DNA from: Streptoalloteichus hindustanus
Lineage (GTDB): Bacteria; Actinomycetota; Actinomycetes; Mycobacteriales; Pseudonocardiaceae
Assembly: GCF_900129375.1 (NCBI RefSeq)
Contig: NZ_FQVN01000010.1
Coordinates: 94,287-158,286 of the forward strand
Direction of reading: 5' to 3'
Length of the DNA stretch: 64,000 bases
The notes under the pieces are model-generated. The model was given only the letters and a program-made list of their open reading frames with translations, ran no database searches and had not been told where the DNA came from. Shown piece by piece: positions 45,654 through 53,442 of the stretch; position 1 is the first letter of the stretch; every line of letters starts with the position of its first letter. A program made the translations under genes and the position numbers.

Positions 45654-46301
45654 CTAGGCGATCAGCCCCCCTCGGTACGCGACCAGGGCCGCCTGCACCC
45701 GGTTCACCGCGCCGATCTTGCCGAGCACCGCGGAGACGTAGCCCTTGACCGTCGCCTCGGACAGGTGCAGCGCCGCGCCGATCTCGGCGTTGGACATGCC
45801 CTGCCCGATCAGCGCGAGCACCTCGCGCTCGCGGGAGGACAGGCCGGACAGCAGCCGCCGCGCCGGCTCGGCCACCCGCTCCTCGTCGGCGAGCGCGGCC
45901 AGCACGCGGGAGGCGACGCCCGGGTCCAGCACCGCTCCGCCCCTGGCCAGGTCGCGCACCGCGCGGACGAGCTGGGCCGGCTCGGTGTCCTTCAGCAGGA
46001 AGCCGCTCGCGCCCAGCCGGAGCGCCTCGCTGACGTACTCGTCGACGTCGAAGGTGGTCAACATGGCGACCTGCGGTGGGTCGGCCAGCTCGCGCAACCG
46101 GCGCAACGCGGCCAACCCGTCCGCCTCCCGCATGCGGATGTCGAGCAGCACCACGTGCGGGCGGTGCCGACGGACCAGGTCGACCACCATCGATCCGTCG
46201 TCGCACTCGGCGACGACCTCGATGTCACCGGCGCTGCGCAAGATCATTCTCAGGCCGGAGCGGACGAGGTCCTCGTCGTCGGCCAGCAGAACTTTGATCA
46301 C
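45654..46301 (-). CDS. NarL/LuxR-family response regulator
   Basis: 215 aa. Receiver: KVLLADDEDLVRSGLRMIL, phospho-Asp in VVLLDIRMREADGL, AMLTTFDVDEYV and LLKDTEPAQLVRAV. C-terminal LuxR HTH: LSSREREVLALIGQGMSNAEIGAALHLSEATVKGYVSAVLGKIGAVNRVQAA. No cognate kinase lies next to it, so it is an orphan in this window. Convergent with the GGDEF gene (50-base gap). Confidence 0.94.
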   Translation of the reverse strand: MIKVLLADDEDLVRSGLRMILRSAGDIEVVAECDDGSMVVDLVRRHRPHVVLLDIRMREADGLAALRRLRELADPPQVAMLTTFDVDEYVSEALRLGASGFLLKDTEPAQLVRAVRDLARGGAVLDPGVASRVLAALADEERVAEPARRLLSGLSSREREVLALIGQGMSNAEIGAALHLSEATVKGYVSAVLGKIGAVNRVQAALVAYRGGLIA

Positions 46302-46636
46302 GAACGCCTCCCCGGCGGCGTGGCGTGCTCAGTAGAGCCCTTGTGGGTGCAGGACTACGCAGCTCGCCACATCTCACCACGATTTCACTCCATGGTGTAG
46401 TGCTCTTCCCCCGAACGGCCATAACCGCCGGGTATAACTCCGCGCACAGTTGTTTCAGTCCTGTTTCACACCGAACATGGTGATCACTGTCTCACCGCTC
46501 AGGGCGACGCCTCTGGCTCTGTGTCACCAATCCGTCGACGGCTCCGACGGACGGGGCACCCGGGCTCAGCCAGGGGGCCGACGCCGGCGGCGCCCGGAGC
46601 GGGGCGCCAGCGTCGGTGTCGGGGTAGGTGTCGGGA
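46302..46636. other. Intergenic region upstream of the NarL-type regulator
   Basis: No gene seen. The half near 46302 should hold the regulator's promoter. Near 46580-46615 a GACGCCGGCGGCGCC/GGGGCGCCAGCGTC stem could terminate the sucrase/ferredoxin-like gene. Confidence 0.35.
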
Positions 46637-47557
46637 TCACGCGGGGACGAGGGACGCCACCTCGACCGCCACGGGCGTGACGGGCGCCTTGCCACAGCTC
46701 GTCGGCCTGGCCGGCTCCTGGACGCGCTCCACGAGCCGCGCCTCCCACCCTCGGCCGTCCCGGTGCGCGACCCGGACGACGTGCTCCTGGCCGTCGGCCC
46801 ACTCCCGCTCGACCACGAGCGCGTCGGCGTCGCGCTCGCCGGTCCGGCCGCGCACCGCCAGCTCGGCGGCCTGACCGAACTTCGACCACGTCGAACGGCC
46901 CCGGCACCCCACGGCCGCCACCTCGCCCCCGGCGGTGGCGTGCAGCACGTCCTCGGCGGACTCGACGTCCAACCGGCCGTAGGCGTAGCCCGTGGGCAGC
47001 GCCACCGCGGCCGGCGCGAGCCGGTGCCCGCCCGTGTGGGTGCTCTCCCACACCTGCCCCGGGTGGCGCTCGGCCAGGTCGCCGACCAGGGGACGACCCA
47101 GCAGCGCGCAGCACCGGTCGCGGCGGCCGTTCGTGCAGACGAGCAGCACCGGGCCGGTGTGGAGCTCGCCGAGCTGCGGCCGCTCCCCCGCGGCCAACGC
47201 CGCGAAGTCCAGGTCCAGCAGCTCCTTCGGGTCCGACACGTCCGCCCGCGCCAGCCAGCTCGCCCCGGGCCGCGTGTGGGCCAGGAACACCCGGCGCGGC
47301 GCGGGCGGACCGCTGTCGGCGTGCTGCCCGGGCCGGCGGACCAGCACGACCCGCACGCCCACCTCGTCCCCCCGGCGCTGCAGCTCCGCGCCCACCGCCG
47401 GGTCGAGGTGGCTCCGCACGAGCGCCTTGTCCCCCCACGGGCCGGGCTGCTCCAGGCACAGCCACGCCGACGCCGTCGGGGCGGTGCCCGCCATCGGCTC
47501 GTCGAGCCCGGCGGACAGCACAGCGCAGCTGTCGGCGCTCACCACAGGTCTCGGCAC
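46637..47557 (-). CDS. Sucrase/ferredoxin-like family protein
   Basis: 306 aa, thioredoxin-like ferredoxin fold (Suc_Fer-like). Key segments: ASAWLCLEQPGPWGDKAL at the N-terminus; VLLVCTNGRRDRCCALLGRPL with the metal-cluster cysteines; and WESTHTGGHRLAPAAVALPTGYAYGRL. These proteins are thought to carry a 2Fe-2S cluster, but their partners are poorly known. Single gene, divergent from the tRNA-Arg that anchors the island. Confidence 0.88.
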   Translation of the reverse strand: MPRPVVSADSCAVLSAGLDEPMAGTAPTASAWLCLEQPGPWGDKALVRSHLDPAVGAELQRRGDEVGVRVVLVRRPGQHADSGPPAPRRVFLAHTRPGASWLARADVSDPKELLDLDFAALAAGERPQLGELHTGPVLLVCTNGRRDRCCALLGRPLVGDLAERHPGQVWESTHTGGHRLAPAAVALPTGYAYGRLDVESAEDVLHATAGGEVAAVGCRGRSTWSKFGQAAELAVRGRTGERDADALVVEREWADGQEHVVRVAHRDGRGWEARLVERVQEPARPTSCGKAPVTPVAVEVASLVPA

Positions 47558-47654
47558 ACCGCGAGTGTCCCTCGACCGGAGTAGCGACGGACGACACGCC
47601 CCGGATGCCCCCTCCCCTCCGGCGGCCCGCTACGCTGTCCCTCGGTGACCACCC

Positions 47655-47727
47655 GCCCTCGTAGCTCAGGGGATAGAGCACCGATCTCCTAAATCGGGTG
47701 TCGCAGGTTCGAGTCCTGCCGGGGGCA
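47655..47727 (+). tRNA. tRNA-Arg(CCT), island attachment target
   Basis: 73 nt. Acceptor GCCCTCG/CGGGGGC, D arm AGCTCAGGGGATAGAGC, anticodon stem CCGAT/ATCGG with loop CTCCTAA (anticodon CCT), and T arm GCAGGTTCGAGTCCTGC. CCA is not encoded. Its 3' half from 47691 is repeated at 52562, so this is the intact copy at the left end of an integrated element. Confidence 0.96.
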
Positions 47728-47799
47728 CAGGCCAGAAGGGGTGTGGACGGGCTACCGTCCACACCCCTTCCGCATGTCGTGCGACCTCCGTGCGACGAG
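47691..47799 (+). repeat. attL: 109-bp direct repeat (tRNA-Arg 3' half plus terminator)
   Basis: Identical to 52562-52670 except for one C/T difference at 47732/52603. Starts AAATCGGGTGTCGCAGG inside the anticodon stem and ends CCTCCGTGCGACGAG. Includes the tRNA terminator hairpin. Confidence 0.95.
47736..47770 (+). terminator. Terminator of tRNA-Arg
   Basis: AAGGGGTGTGGACGG and CCGTCCACACCCCTT, 15-bp stem with a GCTA loop, 10 bases past the tRNA. A second copy lies in attR. Confidence 0.88.
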
Positions 47800-47848
47800 A
47801 CTCGCCGCGCCCCGCCTCACGGGCTTCTTCGCAGCTGTCTGCCAGCGC

Positions 47849-47953
47849 CTAACGGTTCATCTCGGCCGCGATGTCACGATCCCGCTTGCTCGTCACATGC
47901 TGGTGGAGCCCCCCTTGCTCTCCTCCCACTTCGTGGCCCACCGCCAGGACGGA
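47849..47953 (-). pseudogene. Possible C-terminal relic of a tyrosine integrase
   Basis: One minus-strand frame ending at TAG 47849-47851 reads GHEVGGEQGGLHQHVTSKRD then RDIAAEMNR. The HVT-x-DRDIAAEMNR end resembles C-termini of actinophage integrases, and the place next to attL is where such a gene ends. No upstream domain is seen. This is a weak call. Confidence 0.25.
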
Positions 47954-47976
47954 CTCGGTACCGCGGCGGTACCGAG
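47954..47976. repeat. 23-bp near-perfect palindrome beside attL
   Basis: CTCGGTACCGC-G-GCGGTACCGAG: 11-bp arms around a single base. A likely binding site for a dimeric island-encoded regulator or recombination factor. Confidence 0.6.
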
Positions 47977-48057
47977 GTGGCCATCACGACAACTGGGACC
48001 ACGATGACGATGGATCGTCCTGGCGCGACCCCCTGTCCGATCCCTTGATCCAGCACG

Positions 48058-48266
48058 GGATGGTCCCCACGCACGCGGGGGTGCGCAGCGGCTTCAGATC
48101 CCGCGGATAGTCTTCCTCCGGTCCCCGCCCTCGCGGGGATGTGCCGGTCGATCGGTTGCAGTGAGCTTTGGGTGCGGATGGTTGTCCCCGCGCACGCGGG
48201 GGTGGGCTTCGATGTCCTTCTGCATCCGTAGCCGGTCCTCAGCCCCTGCACGTGCAGGAGGCACTT
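48058..48266 (-). CRISPR. Decayed type I-E-like CRISPR remnant (3-4 degenerate repeats)
   Basis: Repeat cores GTCCCCACGCACGCGGGGGTG (48063), GTCCCCGCCCTCGCGGGGATG (48121) and GTCCCCGCGCACGCGGGGGTG (48184), plus a poorer AGCCCCTGCACGTGCAGGAGG (48241). Spacing is 58, 63 and 57, near the 61-bp period of I-E arrays. A minus-strand frame gives HPRVRGDHP and PARAGT, the usual spurious translation of I-E arrays. Repeats differ and no cas genes are nearby. Confidence 0.5.
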
Positions 48267-49212
48267 CTTCCGCGCTGGCCGCAGGACTGGCTGAGCGTCA
48301 CTCAGCCACAAGACCGATGCGTTCTGCCGGAAGCGCACGGCGGACAGCGGGGGCTGGGCCGAGAGGACAGCGCCCCGAAGACGCGTCAGCTTTGAGCAGC
48401 AGCTTCCGGCACGCTGGCTGACCAGCTCACGCCGCTACGCGAGCCTCAGTCGTCACGTCACGCTGCGGTGTTCACCCAACCTCCAGATTCACCCGTACGG
48501 TTGGCTTTACGTCCGTGCGCACCACTCGAACTCACCCTCTGCGCACTCTACGTAACAGCGTTGCGGGACGCTACGGGAAATTCCCCTCACCCCCCGTTTT
48601 TCACTGAAACAGGTGATTTTTCGCAAGCGTCGCCTACCCATCGGATATCAGCTTCACTTCCTGACATCTCAGGAGGACCTCGAAGCTCTCCTGAGCGACG
48701 CTGACACCAACCATCACCCAACCGGTGTAATGAATCGCGAACACGGCCCCAGGGGTCACCCAGGCGAAGCACCTGGTCAGCACCTCACGCCAGGCACCTT
48801 CGTTTCTCCCGCGAGCGCATCTGCCCATACTTCAGAGCGCCCCTTCCGGCGATTTCCACACACTGCGAGTAACCGCGCCGGGTAATCGACCCCACCTGCT
48901 AGCACCCAAGGGGCTGACCCCGCCGACTATCCGGTATAACCGTTCGACGTTGGGGCCACACCGATCAGCGATTACCGAACGGTTGATCCCAGCTGCACAA
49001 CCGACCAGCGTGAGTGGTCGCTCCCCCTCCCCGTGACGAGGGGAGGGGGCGGTCCTCCGCTCACGGTGCGCGCCGACGCGGCAGTGATGTGAGACCCGAG
49101 TCCGCAGCTGGCGCCTACCCAGACAAGTGAAGATTGGAATTTGTTATGCTGATCAACTCCACGTGCCATGCCGTGTCAACCTGCATGCTCACGAATTCCG
49201 GGGGACGCGGTC
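48267..49212. other. Island stretch without recognised genes
   Basis: AT-richer than its surroundings, especially 48430-48720 and 48860-48990. Features: inverted repeat AACCGTTCG/CGAACGGTT (48938-48946 and 48976-48984) and a 10-bp hairpin CCCCCTCCCC/GGGGAGGGGG (49023-49049). The open frames present look non-coding. Confidence 0.45.
49023..49049. terminator. Strong hairpin in the island
   Basis: CCCCCTCCCC and GGGGAGGGGG with a 7-nt loop. Would stop a minus-strand transcript of the small membrane gene at 49213. Confidence 0.5.
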
Positions 49213-49416
49213 CTACGCGTCCACGTCCGGGGGTGGCATGGGTGGGCGGACGCCGCGAGGCCGGCGGTGTCGACCGCCCCGACGGCGCCGCGTACGAAGC
49301 AGCCGTTCCCTCCCGCAGGCACCAGTCCACCGGTGGACACGCAAGTCGGCGCCGAGCACGGCGATGAGGACCAAGACCGACAGCACGGCGGTCCATACCC
49401 AGGCCCAAAGGGACAT
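49213..49416 (-). CDS. Possible small membrane protein
   Basis: 67 aa from ATG 49416, GGAA ahead. One clear TM at the N-terminus (MSLWAWVWTAVLSVLVLIAVLG) followed by an Arg-rich tail. TM plus ribosome site and a downstream hairpin at 49023 make it plausible. Family unknown. Confidence 0.4.
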   Translation of the reverse strand: MSLWAWVWTAVLSVLVLIAVLGADLRVHRWTGACGRERLLRTRRRRGGRHRRPRGVRPPMPPPDVDA

Positions 49417-49707
49417 GAACGAGTTCCTTCCGGTCGAGAACGAGAGGGATGCACGCTCCTCGCACGGGGCCATCCGGCCCAACAGGCTGAGATACCTGCG
49501 AGCGGCGCGCTGATCCATCCGTCTCGACGACGGCTGCACTCCACACCCCGCTCCGGGGATCAACGCCCCACGTGAGCGCCCATCCAGTCAGCCGTGGCCG
49601 CGCTTATCTGGCCACGGCCCGCCCAACGTTCGCCGACAACCCCGACTGTCGGCGCCGGATGCGAAGGGACACCGGCATTGCACGTGGATGCCGACAACCA
49701 GGCCGAC

Positions 49708-50934
49708 ATGGACAGGCCCAACAGAGGAGGTCGACGCCTGCGCACCGTGCAGCGGATGCGTGAGACCGGCTGCAGCGACGCCACGATCGTCCTGGTCACG
49801 CGCCTCCAGCAGCACCTACACGCCCGGTTTGGTCACGCCGGGACACTCCGGGCGCTGGTTGATCACGCCATCACGCTGGGCCTGCACCGCCAGCTCGGCA
49901 TGCCCGCCGACATCAGGTCGGCCCGGCCAGTCGATCGGGCACGCCACGTCACCCAGGCCGTCAAGCGCCTCTCGGCCCGGCTGGGCAGCCGGCGCCACCC
50001 CCGCGGCCCCGAATGGCACTACGTGGAAGTCATCGTCCGCTGCTGCTGCGAAGAGGACATCGAGGGGGAACTAGCGGCCCTGGCCAGCCTGTGGGCCGCT
50101 GCTCACGGCGATTCCCCAGTGGACTTCCGGGGTGACGTCCTGCCCACGCCGACCCTGCCGGTGCTGGACGACGACCGCCTGGAGATCACCGCCGAGTTGG
50201 TCGTTCGCTGCGCCAAGCTCGAAGCCGACCTCGCGCGCAGCCAAGCCGACAACGCCCTCTACCAAGGAAACCTGGGCACCGCGATCCGGGCCAACCGCGT
50301 CCTCACCCGCGACCTCGGACTCGCTCAAGAGGAACTCCAGGCCGCCCAGCACGACGAGCAGCAGGCCAGGCTCGACAAGGAAGTCCTGACGCGGATGGTG
50401 ACATGTGAGAACCGTCGCCAGGTACGCCTCCAGAAGCGGAACGACGACCTGGTGCGGTTCATCGCCATGTCCCTGGCTATCGCCAACCGAGAAGTCCGCC
50501 AGACCAGCACGGCGATACAGCTGATGGACCCTGTCCAGACCGTGGTCGGGCGAGTCCTCGGCGAGGAGGCCGACACCAAGAGCCTCAGTGGCCTGTTGGC
50601 GCAGACGGGCCAGCACGTGCTCCGCCTCCGTGTCACGGCCTCACCAGTACGGCGCACGCTGGCTCTCTACCTGTGGATCTGCTGGTACCAGCACGATCCC
50701 TCCACCAATCACGCGAGGCTCGCCGAAGAGGTGGGCTTCCCCGTGGAGCCGGTTCGAAACACGTTGACCGCCGGTCTGCTCCACCCGCCGCTGGTGGTCG
50801 CCATCGCGGAAGTGGTGGGGGCTGACCGGGACTGGGTCACCCGACTGCTCAAGCAAGCCGGCGTGACGAGCGTCCTGTGGCCCCTTCCCCGTCAGGTCCC
50901 CCGATACCAGCAGCCGGAGGGCTACGGAAGCTGA
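49708..50934 (+). CDS. Large coiled-coil protein of unknown function
   Basis: About 408 aa from ATG 49708; the open frame extends to GTG 49594. Three parts are visible. An N-terminal helical domain (residues ~1-130) includes HYVEVIVRCCCEEDIEGELAALASLWAAAHG, which resembles the helper region next to HTHs in actinobacterial regulators. A coiled coil (~160-280: LEADLARSQADNALYQGNLG, AQEELQAAQHDEQQARLDKE) follows. A C-terminal domain (~300-408) ends WVTRLLKQAGVTSVLW. No enzyme motif. It sits ahead of the SRA-nuclease with a 337-base gap, so separate transcription is likely. Confidence 0.7.
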   Translation: MDRPNRGGRRLRTVQRMRETGCSDATIVLVTRLQQHLHARFGHAGTLRALVDHAITLGLHRQLGMPADIRSARPVDRARHVTQAVKRLSARLGSRRHPRGPEWHYVEVIVRCCCEEDIEGELAALASLWAAAHGDSPVDFRGDVLPTPTLPVLDDDRLEITAELVVRCAKLEADLARSQADNALYQGNLGTAIRANRVLTRDLGLAQEELQAAQHDEQQARLDKEVLTRMVTCENRRQVRLQKRNDDLVRFIAMSLAIANREVRQTSTAIQLMDPVQTVVGRVLGEEADTKSLSGLLAQTGQHVLRLRVTASPVRRTLALYLWICWYQHDPSTNHARLAEEVGFPVEPVRNTLTAGLLHPPLVVAIAEVVGADRDWVTRLLKQAGVTSVLWPLPRQVPRYQQPEGYGS

Positions 50935-51271
50935 GAACCCGCGGACAACGTACCCGACTGGGGTTGCGAGCAGCGACGATCCTTGCAGACAACCCCTTGC
51001 GATCGGCGCCGTGTTGTCACCTGCTCGTCAGCACAAGGCCGACTCCCTGACGATGCCCCGACCTCCGTGGCGAACCATGCGTGGTCGGGGCGTCGGCACA
51101 AACCGTCTCTCCTCGTCCCGCCGACGCCGGGAACCTCGTGGTGCGTTCCCTGCGGAGGCGGGATCCCCTCTACGCCTGTCATCCGCGTCCCGGCATGGTG
51201 CCTAAACCTCTAGCCCCTTCCAAGATCACCATTTAGGCTCAACAAGAGGGCTAAAAGAGAGGGGTAAACCA
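50935..51271. other. Promoter region of the SRA-nuclease gene
   Basis: No gene seen. The 3' part is AT-richer and contains CTCTAGCCC facing GGGCTAAAAGAG (51208-51262), a possible operator or hairpin just before the ribosome site. Confidence 0.4.
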
Positions 51272-52183
51272 GTGCTACCCGGACTGACTCCCGGAGAACG
51301 GCTCCCCCGCCGCGAGGTCCACGCCCGCTACGGAGGCCGCCAACAAGGCGGCATCGGTCCCTCCAGCCGCACCAACGTCGTCCTCTTCTTCACCAACCCC
51401 GCCATCGGCCAACAACACGGCTACTACGACGGCTGGGACACCAACGGCCTCTTCCACTACGTCGGGGAAGGTCAACGCGGCGACCAGCAACTCACCCAAG
51501 GCAACAAAGCCATCCTCAACCACGCCGTCGATGGCCGAACCCTCGAAGGCTTCCTCGCCAACGGTCCCACCGTGACCTACCTCGGCGAGTTCGAACTGGT
51601 CGAGCACTACTTCACCGACGCCCACGAGACCGGCGACCCCACCACCCTGCGCCAGGTGGTGGTGTTCAAACTCCGCCCCCTCACCCGCGTCCCGGTCGCG
51701 TTGCCGAACCTGCCGTTCAGCCCCACCTCCCAGCCGCGAGTGGAGACGGTGCCGGTCGAGGAACACCACACCGAACGCTCCTTCGTCAGCCCCGACCGTG
51801 AGCCCTACGAACTGGAACGACGGGAATCCGCCCTGGTCACCCGTTACAAGCAACACCTGCTCCGTGAAGGGCACACGGTCAGCCGCCTCCGTGTTGTTCC
51901 CCCCGGGGAGTCCCAGCCGCTCTACTCGGACCTGTGGGTGGAAACCACCCGCGAGTTGATCGAGGCCAAGAGCACCGTCACTCGCGAACAGTTGCGGATG
52001 GCGGTCGGGCAGTTGCTGGATTACGGCCGCTTCGCCGACGCGAAAACCCACGCAATCCTGGTGCCGTCCCGGCCCCGACCCGACTTGCTGGCCTACGTCC
52101 ACTCCGCGGGCATCAGAGTGATCTACCAGGACAAACATCAAGGCTGGGGCCGCGAAGACCCGCCCGTCGACGAAGCGCCGTAA
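51272..52183 (+). CDS. Predicted modification-dependent endonuclease: ScoMcrA-like SRA domain plus PD-(D/E)XK domain
   Basis: 303 aa from GTG 51272, with AGAGGGG upstream. Residues ~1-145 look like the SRA domain of ScoMcrA-type type IV enzymes: LPRREVHARYGGRQQGGIGP, GYYDGWDTNGLFHYVGEGQRGDQ, and YLGEFELVEHYFTD-RQVVVFKLRPL. Residues ~175-300 form a nuclease-like domain with SDLWVETTRELIEAKS, where D, E and K fit the PD-(D/E)XK pattern, then QLRMAVGQLLDYGRF and HAILVPSRPRPDLL. It would bind modified DNA and cut it. ScoMcrA itself has an HNH nuclease, so this fusion is a variant. Assignment is by recalled motif. Confidence 0.78.
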   Translation: MLPGLTPGERLPRREVHARYGGRQQGGIGPSSRTNVVLFFTNPAIGQQHGYYDGWDTNGLFHYVGEGQRGDQQLTQGNKAILNHAVDGRTLEGFLANGPTVTYLGEFELVEHYFTDAHETGDPTTLRQVVVFKLRPLTRVPVALPNLPFSPTSQPRVETVPVEEHHTERSFVSPDREPYELERRESALVTRYKQHLLREGHTVSRLRVVPPGESQPLYSDLWVETTRELIEAKSTVTREQLRMAVGQLLDYGRFADAKTHAILVPSRPRPDLLAYVHSAGIRVIYQDKHQGWGREDPPVDEAP

Positions 52184-52561
52184 CCGAGTTCCCACAGGGC
52201 AAGAGACCCCGGGGGGAGCTCCTGCTGCTTCCGGGTCTTCTCACCCTTCGCGCTCACCTCACGCCAGTTACACGGCGTTGGCCACCACGCCGTAGAGCCG
52301 CCTGGCCTCGTTTGTCGCTCAGCCGCACCTTGATGCCCCGGTCGGCTGATTACCTCCGGCCGGGTTGCCGCACAGGGGGCACCGATCGCTGCGCTGCTGC
52401 TTTAGCCAACGCCGGGCTCTCGACCGACTCGACCTCCGACACGGTGTGGTCGAGGGGCACGCAGGTCCGGGCTTGGACAAGGGGCGGCCAGGGCCCTTCG
52501 CCCGTCAAGCAAGTTCACCCGGCTCCATCGGCACCTGCCCAGATCAACCTGTAACAACGTG
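52184..52561. other. Right end of the island, no gene recognised
   Basis: Begins with an imperfect hairpin AGAGACCCCGG/CCGGGTCTTCT (52201-52240), a probable terminator of the nuclease gene. The rest up to attR shows no credible coding frame. Confidence 0.45.
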
Positions 52562-52670
52562 AAATCGGGTGTCGCAGGTTCGAGTCCTGCCGGGGGCACA
52601 GGTCAGAAGGGGTGTGGACGGGCTACCGTCCACACCCCTTCCGCATGTCGTGCGACCTCCGTGCGACGAG
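52562..52670 (+). repeat. attR: 109-bp direct repeat of tRNA-Arg 3' half
   Basis: Matches 47691-47799 at 108 of 109 positions. Contains a partial tRNA-Arg (anticodon stem to 3' end) and a second copy of its terminator hairpin. It is not a functional tRNA. Confidence 0.95.
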
Positions 52671-53442
52671 CCGTGTCGCGGCTCCGCCGGCCGCTCGTCA
52701 TCACTCGTCCCGGCAGAGCTGGAGCGCCGTCCGGGTTCTTCCGCCGTGGAGCACGGCCTGGCGTCTGGACAGGGGTGACGCCGCGCGCGCCCAGTGCCGT
52801 GTCCCACGCCCCGACCTGGCTCTCCAGGCGTGCGCGGCGGGTTCCACCTGCTGCGCGGGGGCAGACCCCGGCCGCGCTCCCGGGGTGCCTTCACTTTCTC
52901 GTTGGCAATTGACCTTCGTGGTTCCGGTGTCCTGCTCCCCCTGCCGGGCGTTGCTCGGCAGGGGGAGTCGAGATGCGGGTGTGGCTGACGTTGCGCATGG
53001 TGGGTTCCGAGCCGCTCCTTCCCGATCGCACCAACGCCGGGGAGGCGGCAGGAAGGCCGTGACGGACGTGCCGTGCGCCGTGGACGAGTCGGGCGGCGGG
53101 GACTGCGCAGCCCCTCCGGTCCGCGACGCGCGTTCCGGCGAGCCGGCGTGGCCCGGACGGCGTTCCCCGTCGGGGAGCGGCGACGGGTCGCGGCACCGGC
53201 CGGGGTCCCGCCGCACCGCTGGCCGACGGTGCCGGGGCGCCGCGCGCCCGCGCCCACGGGGAGAGGTCGCGAACCCGCGTGCGGAACGCAGGCGAGGGGC
53301 ACGGTCGGCACCGCCTTCCACCAGCGCCGAACAGCCGATCTGACGGTCCGCGGCGATGCCGTTCGACGCCGGGCGTCACCGCGCCGCCCTGGAAGCCCGA
53401 CCTGCTCCCGCGGATCGGCAGGACAAGAGAAGGAGTCGCCTC
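52671..53442. other. Non-coding region right of the island
   Basis: No gene supported on either strand. The only clear feature is the hairpin at 52935-52967. Near 53430 lies the ribosome site of the YVTN gene. Confidence 0.45.
52935..52967. terminator. Perfect hairpin right of the island
   Basis: CTCCCCCTGCCG (52935-52946) and CGGCAGGGGGAG (52956-52967), 12-bp stem, 9-nt loop. No gene ends close by on either strand, so it may mark an unrecognised transcript or gene remnant. Confidence 0.55.

Larger units (their letters stand above)
47691..52670. mobile_element. Genomic island integrated at tRNA-Arg(CCT)
   Basis: About 4.9 kb between 109-bp direct repeats covering the tRNA 3' half and its terminator. 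Cargo: a palindrome, a possible integrase relic, a CRISPR-like remnant, a possible small membrane protein, a coiled-coil protein and an SRA-nuclease. No intact recombinase is visible, so the island is either decayed or mobilised in trans. Composition differs from flanks: 48.4-49.0 and 51.2 kb contain AT-richer patches. Confidence 0.88.

Noticed and set aside
48161..48421. 86-codon plus-strand frame over the CRISPR remnant
   Set aside because: It reads through the degenerate repeats and shows no protein-like pattern.
49594..49707. Longer N-terminus of the island coiled-coil protein
   Set aside because: The extra 38 residues are low-complexity and there is no convincing ribosome site; ATG 49708 is preferred but not proven.
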